64,000 bases of DNA, taken from positions 124,001 to 188,000 of the forward strand of contig NZ_JBISCD010000040.1 in the NCBI RefSeq assembly GCF_044386045.1, in the 5' to 3' direction. Of this stretch, positions 44,519-54,095 are shown piece after piece. The notes under the pieces are model-generated. The model worked only from the letters and a program-made list of their open reading frames with translations. It did not search any database and had not been told where the DNA came from. The first letter of the stretch is position 1. Every line of letters begins with the position of its first letter. Both the position numbers and the translations under genes were made by a program. The DNA is from Thalassobellus sediminis (GTDB lineage: Bacteria; Bacteroidota; Bacteroidia; Flavobacteriales; Flavobacteriaceae).

Positions 44519-45265
44519 TTACTTTAAAGTCCGAATCTTTTTCAAGATAGCTTTATAAGTATCACTAAGTACAGCTTTATGATTTCCAGAAAGAATAATA
44601 AGGTTGTCTGAAGGAATAATTTCAATAATTTTTTCGGTGTTTACTATATAATTTCTATGAGTTCTAGAAAAAACAGATTCGTCTAACAATTTCAAGATTT
44701 TTGTTAGCGATATTAAAATTACAAATTTCTCTTTTTTAGTAATAATATTACAATATTTCTCTTCTACTTCAATATAAATAATATCTGTAATAAGTACTTT
44801 TTTTAGAGCCTTTCCTTTCTTTATAAATAGATGGTCGTCACTTATAATAGTATCTTCTTCATCTCCTAAAAAAACATCGGGTTGCTCATAGAATTTTTCA
44901 ACAGCCATTTCTAAGGCGTATAAAATTTCTAACTCATTAAAAGGTTTCATTAAGTAGCTAAAAGGCTGAGTTAATTTAGCACGTTCAAATATTTTTCGGT
45001 CTGTAGAACTGGTTAAAAACACAAATGGCTTAGAAGCATTTGGACTTACACTAATGGTTTCGGCAAAGGAAATTCCGTCTGGGTTACCATTTAAGAAAAT
45101 ATCGATAACAAGAATGTCTATTGCGCGGTTATAAAAAAGCTCTAACCCGTCTTTAAACGATGTAGCAACTCCAACAATATTATAATTATTAGCCTCAAGT
45201 ACTTTTATTAATCTATTACTTTCGGCAGGAGTATCTTCAATAATAAGAACATTAACCTTTTCCAT
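44519..45265 (-). CDS. LytTR-family response regulator
   Basis: The product is 248 aa. The receiver domain (1-120) has the acidic pair E10/D11, phospho-acceptor D55 (ILVIDIF), T85 and K107 (LMKPF). The LytTR DNA-binding domain (about 145-248) contains IIYIEVEEKYCNI and SRTHRNYIVN. It is the output half of a pair with the overlapping upstream histidine kinase gene (14-base overlap). Target genes are unknown. Confidence 0.93.
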   Translation of the reverse strand: MEKVNVLIIEDTPAESNRLIKVLEANNYNIVGVATSFKDGLELFYNRAIDILVIDIFLNGNPDGISFAETISVSPNASKPFVFLTSSTDRKIFERAKLTQPFSYLMKPFNELEILYALEMAVEKFYEQPDVFLGDEEDTIISDDHLFIKKGKALKKVLITDIIYIEVEEKYCNIITKKEKFVILISLTKILKLLDESVFSRTHRNYIVNTEKIIEIIPSDNLIILSGNHKAVLSDTYKAILKKIRTLK

Positions 45266-47015
45266 TTAATGCTGTTTTAGGCAAAGATACAATCATTTTT
45301 GTTCCTTTTCCTAATTCGCTTTCTATTGATAATTTACCATTGTTCTTTTTAATTAACGATTTGCACAATTGCAGCCCCAAACCTGTACCTTCAATGTTTT
45401 CATTTTCTTTTTTAGACAATAACGATGATTCTTCAAGCAGATTTTTGCGCGTATCTTCACTCATCCCTAAACCAGAATCTTCAATAATTAAATTACAATA
45501 CGTTTCATTTTCATTTTGAGTATAAACTTTAATAATTCCGTGTGGATTAGAAAATTTTATAGCATTATCTAATAAGTTTCGTAATATAATTTTCAACGAT
45601 TCTTGATCGGCAAACACCACATCTTTTTTCAAAACCGTACTTTCAAAATCTATCGATTTATCTAACATAAGTGGTTTATAATTATACGCCATTTGCTCTA
45701 CTATAAAAAACAAACGTATCGATGTAATTTCAAAATAAGATTGCTTGGTTTGTAGCAATGCCCAATTCAACAAATTATCTAACAAATTATAAGCGCCATT
45801 AACAATAGCACTATTATTATGCAACAACACATCGAGCGCTTCTAAATTCTTTTCTTCTAAATTATCTAATAACTTTGTATTACTTGTTTTTAAAGCATTT
45901 ACAGACGATCGTAAATCGTGACTAACAATAGAAAACAACTTATCTTTAGTGGCATTTAACTCATCTAAACCTTCTTTTTGAGAAACAATAATCTTATTAG
46001 CTTGCTGCTTTTCTTTATAAAAATAAAATGTAACTCCTAACAAAATTAATAAGGTTACTACAGAATATAATAAGCCATCTCGCTCTACTTCTTTCGTTTT
46101 ATTTTCTGCCTGTAATAAACTAACCTCTTTTTGTTTTTGCTTAACAGCAAACTCTTTTTCAAGTTTTGCTACTTCATAAATTTTATTTTGATTATTTAAG
46201 GAATCTTTCCATTGCTCACTCTCTTTTCTATATATTAATGCTTTTTTAAAATCTTTACGATTTTCTTCTACTACAGCCATATTAAAAGCTCCTTGCCATT
46301 TCAAACTAACATCCGTAACTTCTCTTGAAAGTTGATACGCTTTTTTATAATAAGAAATCGCCAAATCATCTTGATATTGCTCATAATAAAAAGTGGCTAT
46401 ATTTTCATATGATGTAATAATACCAATGGTATCTTTTTGCTGTTCTTTTAATCTTACATTTTCAGCTAAATAAGGTTCTGCCTTCTTAAACTCTTTAAGA
46501 TACATATAGCACAAACCTAGATTTCTAAAAGCTATACTTTTATCAAAAAAGTCATAACATTCTTCAGGTAATTCTATTAACTCAATATAATAAGAAATAG
46601 CTTTCTTAAATTGATATTGTTCAGCAGCTATATGTGCTAAACCATTTTTAACCAAATAGTAAAACTCAAACTTATCTGATATTAGATCGTATTCTTTCTG
46701 TGCTTGCTCAAATAATTCTTTCTCTAAGAAACTTTCTCCTCTAAAATAATGAGCATAATCAGCTAGAGTATCATTTTGAGGAGCAGCTAAAACCTTTATT
46801 GCATAAATTAAAGTAGAATCCCATTTTTTTTCAACAAAAAAAGATGTCGATTTATAAAAATTAATATTCGATTTATATTGTAATGCCTTTTTTTTAATTT
46901 GCTTATTAAACAATAATGATTTTTTGCTTTCTTCTTGAGAAAACATGGTATTAATTGACAAAATTAATAGGAATAATATATTAGTTTTAATTATTTTCTT
47001 CAAATAAAAATCCAT
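45252..47015 (-). CDS. TPR-containing sensor histidine kinase
   Basis: The product is 587 aa. A signal/anchor segment is followed by a periplasmic or cytosolic TPR array (about 40-300, e.g. GLCYMYLKEFKKAEPYL), a coiled coil, one membrane helix (about 312-332), a HisKA domain with FSIVSHDLRSSVN, and a HATPase domain with N box RNLLDNAIKFSNP and G boxes EDSGLGM and GTGLGLQLC. The design of TPR, single TM and kinase paired with a LytTR regulator is common in flavobacteria; the signal sensed is unknown. Confidence 0.92.
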   Translation of the reverse strand: MDFYLKKIIKTNILFLLILSINTMFSQEESKKSLLFNKQIKKKALQYKSNINFYKSTSFFVEKKWDSTLIYAIKVLAAPQNDTLADYAHYFRGESFLEKELFEQAQKEYDLISDKFEFYYLVKNGLAHIAAEQYQFKKAISYYIELIELPEECYDFFDKSIAFRNLGLCYMYLKEFKKAEPYLAENVRLKEQQKDTIGIITSYENIATFYYEQYQDDLAISYYKKAYQLSREVTDVSLKWQGAFNMAVVEENRKDFKKALIYRKESEQWKDSLNNQNKIYEVAKLEKEFAVKQKQKEVSLLQAENKTKEVERDGLLYSVVTLLILLGVTFYFYKEKQQANKIIVSQKEGLDELNATKDKLFSIVSHDLRSSVNALKTSNTKLLDNLEEKNLEALDVLLHNNSAIVNGAYNLLDNLLNWALLQTKQSYFEITSIRLFFIVEQMAYNYKPLMLDKSIDFESTVLKKDVVFADQESLKIILRNLLDNAIKFSNPHGIIKVYTQNENETYCNLIIEDSGLGMSEDTRKNLLEESSLLSKKENENIEGTGLGLQLCKSLIKKNNGKLSIESELGKGTKMIVSLPKTALNGKG

Positions 47016-47034
47016 AACAACAAATATATCTAAA

Positions 47035-47064
47035 AAAAGCTATAGGTATTCACCTATAGCTTTT
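47035..47064 (-). terminator. Terminator after the orphan 145-aa gene
   Basis: Arms AAAAGCTATAGGT and ACCTATAGCTTTT enclose an ATTC loop, 27 bases past the stop codon of the minus-strand gene. It separates that gene from the histidine kinase gene. Confidence 0.85.
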
Positions 47065-47090
47065 ACTATAATAAAAGAATAAAAAAATAA

Positions 47091-47528
47091 TTAAAAACGA
47101 TTCACTGTACCTCTAGAAGAAACAGGATCTTTATTCCACAAAAAAGTTTGAATTTGAGCTAAATCTTCAGGTGGGTTTTCAACAATAAAATCAACTCGGT
47201 AGGCTTCAAAATTTTGATACCTTTCTTCTGGCTCATCATAAATTATAAAGAAATCTAATTCCTTTTCTCCAGAATTTGAAATAACAGATTGCATATTAAC
47301 TCCTGAAAAATTAGGCTTTTCAGAAGCAGCTACAAAAACCACTGCACTTACTTGTAGGTTACCTGAGGCACCATAACTAACCTGTACTAACGGCGAAAAA
47401 GGTTTCTCACTTGATGAATTAATTGTAAAACCAAAACTAATTTCAGCATCTAGCTTTGTAATTCTAATGTTACTTTTCTTAACAGGAACTCCTGGAGGAG
47501 GTGTTATACATAAATTTGTTGTGTTCAT
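47091..47528 (-). CDS. Uncharacterised 145-aa protein
   Basis: This soluble protein without a signal peptide has an acidic, beta-rich composition; it starts NTTNLCITPPPGVPVKKSN and has an aromatic, charged middle (FFIIYDEPEERYQNFEAYRVDF). No family was recognised. The PPPG start and lack of hydrophobic segments recall small cytosolic or effector-like proteins, but this is not evidence of function. It lies between terminators, transcribed alone; the ~290-bp stretch to its right, up to mreB, shows no gene. Confidence 0.65.
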   Translation of the reverse strand: MNTTNLCITPPPGVPVKKSNIRITKLDAEISFGFTINSSSEKPFSPLVQVSYGASGNLQVSAVVFVAASEKPNFSGVNMQSVISNSGEKELDFFIIYDEPEERYQNFEAYRVDFIVENPPEDLAQIQTFLWNKDPVSSRGTVNRF

Positions 47529-47821
47529 TTTTTTTACTTTTTAGGTTAATAAATTTGGCTTCAATATTAAATACTTTTGAAGTATTTGAAAATACAATCC
47601 TACAAAATAAATCGTTAAAAAACAAATTTAATAGACAAAAAGATATTTTTACACAAAAAACCACTTTATTCATACAAAAAAATAAGCGGTTATAGATTTT
47701 TGTTAGAAAAACTATCTTTAAAAATTATTTTTCAACTAACAATAGTAAACCTCCATTTTTTTATTTAGTTTTATTACTTTTACTGCAATTGAATTTTAAC
47801 CTCATAAACCACTGTTAACAC

Positions 47822-48850
47822 ATGGGCTTTTTTGACTTCCTAAGTGAAGATATTGCAATAGATTTAGGTACTGCAAATACTCTTATAATACATAACGACA
47901 AAGTAGTTGTTGATTCTCCTTCTATAGTTGCTAGAGATAGAATTTCTGGTAAAATTATTGCTGTTGGTCAAGAAGCTAGTTTAATGCAAGGAAAAACCCA
48001 TGAAAACATTAAAACCATTCGCCCTTTAAAAGATGGTGTTATTGCCGATTTTGATGCTTCAGAGCAAATGATAAGCATGTTTATTAAAAACATCCCTGCT
48101 TTAAAAAAGAAGTTTTTCACGCCTGCATTAAGAATGGTTGTTTGTATTCCTTCTGGAATTACCGAAGTTGAAATGCGTGCCGTAAAAGAATCTTGTGAAC
48201 GTGTTAATGGTAAAGAAGTTTATTTAATTCACGAACCTATGGCCGCGGCTATTGGTATTGGTGTAGATATTATGCAACCTAAAGGAAATATGGTTGTAGA
48301 TATAGGTGGTGGTACTACAGAAATTGCAGTAATTGCGCTTGGTGGTATTGTTTGTGATAAATCGGTTAAAATTGCAGGAGACGTTTTCACAAACGATATT
48401 GTTTACTACATGCGTACGCAACATAACTTATATGTTGGTGAGCGTACTGCTGAAAAAATAAAAATTCAAATTGGTGCAGCCACTGAAGATTTAGATTTAC
48501 CTCCAGAAGATATGAGTGTTCAAGGACGTGATTTATTAACTGGAAAGCCAAAACAAGTTTCTATTTCATATAGAGAAATAGCTAAAGCATTAGACAAGTC
48601 TATTTTAAGAATTGAAGATGCAGTTATGGAAACCTTATCGCAAACACCACCAGAATTAGCTGCCGATATATATAACACAGGTATTTATTTAGCTGGTGGA
48701 GGCTCAATGCTTCGTGGTTTAGATAAACGTTTGTCTCAAAAAACAGATTTGCCTGTTTATATTGCCGAAGATCCATTAAGAGCGGTTGTTAGAGGCACTG
48801 GTATTACTCTTAAAAATTTACCTAAATATAAAAGCGTATTGATTAAATAG
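47822..48850 (+). CDS. mreB: Rod shape-determining protein MreB
   Basis: This 342-aa bacterial actin has the phosphate-1 segment IAIDLGTANT, phosphate-2 region VVDIGGGTTEIAVI, connect-1 region and adenosine motif AGGGSMLRGL. It forms membrane-associated filaments that guide lateral-wall synthesis. It is first gene of the shape operon mreBCD-mrdA-rodA, with a 16-base gap to mreC. Confidence 0.98.
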   Translation: MGFFDFLSEDIAIDLGTANTLIIHNDKVVVDSPSIVARDRISGKIIAVGQEASLMQGKTHENIKTIRPLKDGVIADFDASEQMISMFIKNIPALKKKFFTPALRMVVCIPSGITEVEMRAVKESCERVNGKEVYLIHEPMAAAIGIGVDIMQPKGNMVVDIGGGTTEIAVIALGGIVCDKSVKIAGDVFTNDIVYYMRTQHNLYVGERTAEKIKIQIGAATEDLDLPPEDMSVQGRDLLTGKPKQVSISYREIAKALDKSILRIEDAVMETLSQTPPELAADIYNTGIYLAGGGSMLRGLDKRLSQKTDLPVYIAEDPLRAVVRGTGITLKNLPKYKSVLIK

Positions 48851-48866
48851 CAATACAAAATTAAAC

Positions 48867-49682
48867 ATGCAACAGATTATAAATTTTATAATAAGAAACA
48901 AAAACTTTTTGTTATTCTTGTTGTTGTTTTCTATATCTATTTTATTTACAATTCAATCGCATTCTTATCATAAAAGCAAGTTTATAAATTCGGCTAATTT
49001 TTTAACTGGAGGTGTCTATAATTCTGTAAATAATATTTCAGACTACTTTAATTTAAAGTCTCAAAATGAATTATTAGCAGAAGAAAACAAACAATTAAAA
49101 GCACTTTTATACAATTCTGAAAACAATAAAGACTCTACTTATATTGATAGTGTATCTTTTAAAAACAGATACAAATTTACGGCTGCAAACATTTTAAAGA
49201 ATAGTTACTCAGCTACAGATAACATTATACTAATAAACAAAGGAGTAAAAGATAGTATTAAGCAAGATCTTGGTGTAATTACCAGCAATGGAATATTAGG
49301 TATTGTAAACAAAACAAATAGCAAATACGCAACTGTAATATCTATTTTAAATACGACTATTCGAATAAGTGCACAGCTAAAAAAAACGAATCATTTTGGA
49401 TCTTTAGTTTGGGATGGAAAATCGCCTAATAATATTCAATTAACGGATGTTGAAAAAATAGCTCCTATAATTGAAGGAGATACCATAATTACCTCTGGAC
49501 GTTCTTCTATTTTCCCTAAAGGAATACCTATTGGCACTGTTAAGGGTTTTAAATTAGATGCTGCCGAAAATTATTATGAAATTAATGTAGCACTATTTAA
49601 CGACATGACTAATATTGAGCATGTTTATATTATAGAAAACTTGGACACTGAAGAAATAACTAATTTGTTAAACTCAAACTAA
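48867..49682 (+). CDS. mreC: Rod shape-determining protein MreC
   Basis: The product is 271 aa. An N-terminal membrane helix (about 11-29) is followed by a coiled coil (about 55-80, LAEENKQLKALL) and two beta-barrel domains (from about 95), with GVITSNGILGIV and TSGRSSIFPKGIPIGTV. It connects the periplasmic PBP2/RodA machinery to MreB. It is immediately followed by mreD with no gap. Confidence 0.93.
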   Translation: MQQIINFIIRNKNFLLFLLLFSISILFTIQSHSYHKSKFINSANFLTGGVYNSVNNISDYFNLKSQNELLAEENKQLKALLYNSENNKDSTYIDSVSFKNRYKFTAANILKNSYSATDNIILINKGVKDSIKQDLGVITSNGILGIVNKTNSKYATVISILNTTIRISAQLKKTNHFGSLVWDGKSPNNIQLTDVEKIAPIIEGDTIITSGRSSIFPKGIPIGTVKGFKLDAAENYYEINVALFNDMTNIEHVYIIENLDTEEITNLLNSN

Positions 49683-50189
49683 ATGAACAGTGTCATTTCA
49701 AAAAATATTATCCGTTTTTTTGTTTTAGCTCTTATTCAAGTTTTAATATGTAATCATGTCAACTTTTTAGGCTATTTAAATCCTTACATATATATCCTAT
49801 TCATTATTTTATATCCAACTAAAGACAATCGCATATTATTTATTTTCCTAAGTTTTTTAATAGGCTTATCTATTGATTTGTTCTCAGATTCTGGTGGTAT
49901 TCATGCAGCGGCATCTGTATTAATAGCTTATATTAGACCTGTATTGCTAAGATTTTCTTTTGGCGTACAATATGAAAACTATGCTATTAAGTTTGATAAC
50001 ATAGAATTTGGATCAAAACTAACTTACATAACACTAATAACACTATTACACCATATTCTTTTATTTTCTTTAGAAATATTTAGCTTCTCTAAAATACTTT
50101 TAGTCTTTCAAAAAACGTTATTCTCAAGTATATTTACTATTTTATTATGCATGTTAATAACTATTATTTTTAGTAGAAAAACTAAATGA
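49683..50189 (+). CDS. mreD: Rod shape-determining protein MreD
   Basis: This 168-aa hydrophobic protein has about five membrane helices; the segment LSFLIGLSIDLFSDSGGIHAAA is characteristic of MreD. It overlaps the PBP2 gene by four bases (ATGA), showing translational coupling in the shape operon. Confidence 0.9.
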   Translation: MNSVISKNIIRFFVLALIQVLICNHVNFLGYLNPYIYILFIILYPTKDNRILFIFLSFLIGLSIDLFSDSGGIHAAASVLIAYIRPVLLRFSFGVQYENYAIKFDNIEFGSKLTYITLITLLHHILLFSLEIFSFSKILLVFQKTLFSSIFTILLCMLITIIFSRKTK

Positions 50190-52123
50190 GACAATTTTTA
50201 CTTTTCTTTTCTATAATTTTTGTTGGGCTTTTATTTATATCAAGGCTCTTTTATTTACAAATTTACTCGTATGACGAACATAGTTTATATGATGACAATG
50301 CTATTAGAAAAGTTTATGACTACCCTAAAAGAGGTTTTGTTTACGACAGAAACGGAAATCTTTTAGTAGCCAATGAACCGTCGTATGATGTCATGGTTAT
50401 TCCCAGAGAAGTTGAGCCTTTAGATACGCTTGAATTTTGCAATCTATTAAAAATAGATAAAGAACAATTTATAAAATACTACGACAAAGCAAGGAATTAT
50501 TCTCCAAGATTACCCTCTGTTTTTGTACCTCAACTTTCTAAAGAAGATTATGCTGTTTTACAAGAAAAAATGCGCAAGTATATTGGTTTTTATATTCAAA
50601 AACGTTCCTTAAGACATTACGAAACTACAATTGGAGCCAATGTATTAGGAGATATCGGCGAAGTAAACAACAAAGACATAAACAAAGACGCCTATTACAA
50701 AATGGGCGATTTAATTGGCAGACAAGGCATTGAGGCTTCCTACGAAAAAACTTTACGTGGTGTTAAAGGCATTAAATTTATTCAAAAAGACCGATTTAAT
50801 AGAAACATTGGTCCATATAAAAATGGTCAATTTGATACGATTCCTGAACAAGGTAAAGATATTACTATAACCATTGATGCAGAATTACAAGCCTACGGAG
50901 AATTACTCATGCAAAATAAACGTGGAGGCATTATTGCTATAGAACCAAGTACTGGTGAAATCCTTACTATGGTTGCAGCCCCAACTTACGACCCTAATAT
51001 ATTAGTAGGAAGAGACCGTTCTAAAAACTTTACAAAACTTTATAACGATACTAAAGCAAAACCTCTTTTCAACAGAAGTTTACAAGGTGTATATGAACCA
51101 GGGTCACCTTTTAAACTAATGAATGCTCTTATTGGACTACAAGAAGACGTTATTTCTCCAAACGAAACAGTAACTTGCTACAAAGGCTATAAATATGGTA
51201 ATAGGTTTATGAAATGCCATTGTAATTACGGTACAAGAAACAATATGATTACTGGAATTCAAAGGTCATGCAATGCCTACTTCGCAACAACTTACCGTAA
51301 AATTTTAGATAAAGATGGGAACGCATCACATGGTATTGATAACTGGAGTAAACACGCCAAAAGCTTTGGCTTAGGGCAGTTTTTAAATAACGATTTATTT
51401 GTTGGACAAAAAGGAAGAATTCCAGACAGAGAATACTATAAATATGCTTACCCTAAAACATTTTATTCAACTTATACTATATCTAACGCTATTGGTCAAG
51501 GAGAAGTAGCTACAACTCCAATACAACTAGCAAATATGACAGCAGCAATAGCAAACAGAGGTTATTATTACACCCCACACATTATAAAAAATATAAAAGG
51601 AGAAACACTACCAGATCAATATACAAAACCTAAATATACAACCATTGATAAAGAAAATTTTGAACCTGTTATAGAAGGCATGTTACAAGTTTATAAAAAA
51701 GGAACAGCTGCCTCTTTACAAGTAAAGGATATTGACATCTGTGGAAAAACAGGAACTGTTGAAAATTTCGCTATTATTGATAGTGTTAGAACTCAACTAA
51801 CCGACCACTCTATTTTTGTAGCCTTTGCTCCAAAAGACAATCCTAAAATAGCGATTGCTGTTTTTGTTGAGAATGGTTATTGGGGAAGTAGATTTGCCGG
51901 AAAAATGGCAAGTCTACTTATTGAAAAACATATAAAAGGGGACATTACAAGAAAAGATTTAGAAGAATGGCTTATAAAACATAGCTTAGAAAAAGAATAT
52001 GCTAAACCCTATTCTGGAAAACCTTTTTATATTAATGATAAAACAACATTACAAATTGTTGATGATCAAGAGTATTATAGATTAAAAGGGCTTTTAAGCA
52101 AAATGAATAAACCCGAAAGTTAA
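50186..52123 (+). CDS. mrdA: Penicillin-binding protein 2
   Basis: This 645-aa class B PBP has an N-terminal anchor helix (3-20), a dimerisation domain with RGFVYDRNGNLLVANEPSYD, and a transpeptidase domain. The active-site Ser is S307 with K310 (GSPFK); the second motif is SCN and the third KTGT. It cross-links peptidoglycan during elongation with RodA. It overlaps rodA by one base. Confidence 0.96.
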   Translation: MRQFLLFFSIIFVGLLFISRLFYLQIYSYDEHSLYDDNAIRKVYDYPKRGFVYDRNGNLLVANEPSYDVMVIPREVEPLDTLEFCNLLKIDKEQFIKYYDKARNYSPRLPSVFVPQLSKEDYAVLQEKMRKYIGFYIQKRSLRHYETTIGANVLGDIGEVNNKDINKDAYYKMGDLIGRQGIEASYEKTLRGVKGIKFIQKDRFNRNIGPYKNGQFDTIPEQGKDITITIDAELQAYGELLMQNKRGGIIAIEPSTGEILTMVAAPTYDPNILVGRDRSKNFTKLYNDTKAKPLFNRSLQGVYEPGSPFKLMNALIGLQEDVISPNETVTCYKGYKYGNRFMKCHCNYGTRNNMITGIQRSCNAYFATTYRKILDKDGNASHGIDNWSKHAKSFGLGQFLNNDLFVGQKGRIPDREYYKYAYPKTFYSTYTISNAIGQGEVATTPIQLANMTAAIANRGYYYTPHIIKNIKGETLPDQYTKPKYTTIDKENFEPVIEGMLQVYKKGTAASLQVKDIDICGKTGTVENFAIIDSVRTQLTDHSIFVAFAPKDNPKIAIAVFVENGYWGSRFAGKMASLLIEKHIKGDITRKDLEEWLIKHSLEKEYAKPYSGKPFYINDKTTLQIVDDQEYYRLKGLLSKMNKPES

Positions 52124-53400
52124 TGGTTAGGACTACTAATAGACATTTTAAATTTGATTGGATAACTATTCTCCTTTTCTTCCTTTTAGTTGGTTTTGGC
52201 TGGTTAAATATTTTATCGGCATCTCATACAGGAGAAACTATAGATTATCTAGACTTCTCACAATCTTATGGAAAGCAACTTATATTTATATTTTTAACAT
52301 TTGCATTAATAATTATTTTACTAACTATAGACTCTAAATTTTACGAGCGTTTTTCTAGTATTATATACATCATATCCATGCTTTCGTTAATAGGGTTATT
52401 TATATTTGGTAAAAACGTGAATGGAGCAACTTCATGGTATGATATAGGCGGCATGACTTTACAACCCAGTGAATTTGCAAAAACAGCTACAGCACTAGCA
52501 GTCGCGAAATATATTAGTGATTTAAACACCAATATTAAGTCCCTAAAAGATCAAATTCAAGTCTTTCTTATCATCATAATTCCTGCTTTTTTAGTATTGT
52601 TACAAAATGACACTGGGAGTACTGTTGTTTATGGCGCTTTCTTTTTTGTTTTATACAGAGAGGGCTTACCAAAGCACTATTTAATTATTGGAATTTTGGT
52701 TATGTTTTTATCTCTTTTATCTTTAAAATTTGGCGCATTAATAACATCTATTATTGCCTTTGCATTAATTTTAGGGTTTCATATTTTTCAAAAGAAAAAA
52801 CCACCGTTTCTCCAATCAATATTTATTTTACTAGTCTCAATAGCCATTTCATTTGGTGTAAAATTCTTTTATCAAAGTGTATTACAACCCCATCAACAAG
52901 ACAGAATAAGTCTGTGGTTACGTTTAGAAAAAGACCCTGCTAAACTGCAACAAATGAAAAAAACATTTGCCTATAATTTAAATGAATCTGAAAAAGCCAT
53001 AAGCTCCGGCGGGTTCTCAGGCAAAGGTTTTATGGAAGGCACTCGTACCACAGGTAAATTTGTACCAGAACAACATACCGATTATATTTTTAGTACTGTT
53101 GGCGAAGAATGGGGCTTTCTAGGAAGTGCCTTTGTAGTCGTTGTTTTTGTTTTACTTTTATTACGTATTCTCCATTTAGCAGAATTACAAAAATCTCAAT
53201 TCAGCAGAATTTACGGTTATGGTGTTGCCTCTGTTGTATTTATACACTTTCTTATAAATATAGGCATGGTTATGGGCTTAATACCAACTATTGGTATTCC
53301 ACTACCTCTTTTTAGCTACGGAGGATCTGGATTATTTGCATTTACTATTTTAATCTTTATTTTTATTAAATTAGACTCCAATAGAATTAATGAATGGTAA
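52123..53400 (+). CDS. rodA: Peptidoglycan glycosyltransferase RodA
   Basis: This 425-aa SEDS family protein has about ten membrane helices. Signatures are GGMTLQPSEFAKTA, the large loop with EQHTDYIFSTVGEEWGF, and the terminal FSYGGSGL. It polymerises lipid II with PBP2 as partner. A 31-base gap leads to a peptide-deformylase lipoprotein gene, which seems part of the same transcript. Confidence 0.96.
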   Translation: MVRTTNRHFKFDWITILLFFLLVGFGWLNILSASHTGETIDYLDFSQSYGKQLIFIFLTFALIIILLTIDSKFYERFSSIIYIISMLSLIGLFIFGKNVNGATSWYDIGGMTLQPSEFAKTATALAVAKYISDLNTNIKSLKDQIQVFLIIIIPAFLVLLQNDTGSTVVYGAFFFVLYREGLPKHYLIIGILVMFLSLLSLKFGALITSIIAFALILGFHIFQKKKPPFLQSIFILLVSIAISFGVKFFYQSVLQPHQQDRISLWLRLEKDPAKLQQMKKTFAYNLNESEKAISSGGFSGKGFMEGTRTTGKFVPEQHTDYIFSTVGEEWGFLGSAFVVVVFVLLLLRILHLAELQKSQFSRIYGYGVASVVFIHFLINIGMVMGLIPTIGIPLPLFSYGGSGLFAFTILIFIFIKLDSNRINEW

Positions 53401-53431
53401 GTCGCTAATAAACATTTAATTATTTCACTAA

Positions 53432-54067
53432 ATGAAAAAACTAATCTTTTTAATACTCTTAGTCCTTTTAATTTTTGGATGTTCTAGTACTAAAAAGATA
53501 ACTGAACACTCTTTTTCTAGTGAAGAAATTGTAATGATTATGAATGCTGATAGTTTAACACCTATGCGCATTTACAAGATTAATAACACAAAAGACTCGT
53601 TATTACTTAGAACAAAAAGCACTTATATTAAAGCTAATTCAAATAATATGGTATTACAAACATTTGTAAAACGTTTGTACGCTACCGTTAGAGATAGCAT
53701 GTCTATGGGTGTAGGTATAGCAGCACCACAAGTAGGTGTTTTAAAAAACATTATCTGGGTACAACGATTTGATAAAGAAAACTTTCCTTTTGAAGTCTAT
53801 TTAAACCCTAAAATTGTACAATATTCTAAAAAGAAACAAACTTGTAAAGAAGGCTGTTTATCTATACCTAATAGATCTGACACTTTAAAAAATAGAGCTT
53901 ATGCCATTTTAATTGAGTATGATACTATGCAAGGTGAACATAAAACAGAAATGATTGAAGAATTCACTTCGGTTATTTTTCAGCATGAAATAGATCATCT
54001 AAATGGCATTCTATATTTAGACCATTTGCAAAAAGAAATTAGTGATTCTAAAAATATATCTAAATAA
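53432..54067 (+). CDS. Lipoprotein peptide deformylase homologue
   Basis: This 211-aa protein begins with a textbook lipoprotein signal (MKKLIFLILLVLLIFGC, lipid Cys 17). The catalytic domain keeps all three deformylase motifs: GVGIAAPQVG (93-102), EGCLS with ligand C142, and QHEIDH with H185, E186 and H189. Peptide deformylase is normally cytosolic, where it acts on nascent chains, so an exported and lipid-anchored copy is unusual; it may deformylate secreted formyl-peptides or act as a different metallohydrolase. No cytosolic def gene is in the window. It is in line with rodA (31 bp) and the GH43-like gene (28 bp). Confidence 0.85.
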   Translation: MKKLIFLILLVLLIFGCSSTKKITEHSFSSEEIVMIMNADSLTPMRIYKINNTKDSLLLRTKSTYIKANSNNMVLQTFVKRLYATVRDSMSMGVGIAAPQVGVLKNIIWVQRFDKENFPFEVYLNPKIVQYSKKKQTCKEGCLSIPNRSDTLKNRAYAILIEYDTMQGEHKTEMIEEFTSVIFQHEIDHLNGILYLDHLQKEISDSKNISK

Positions 54068-54095
54068 ATCTCGAAACCAACTAAAACCATTTAAA

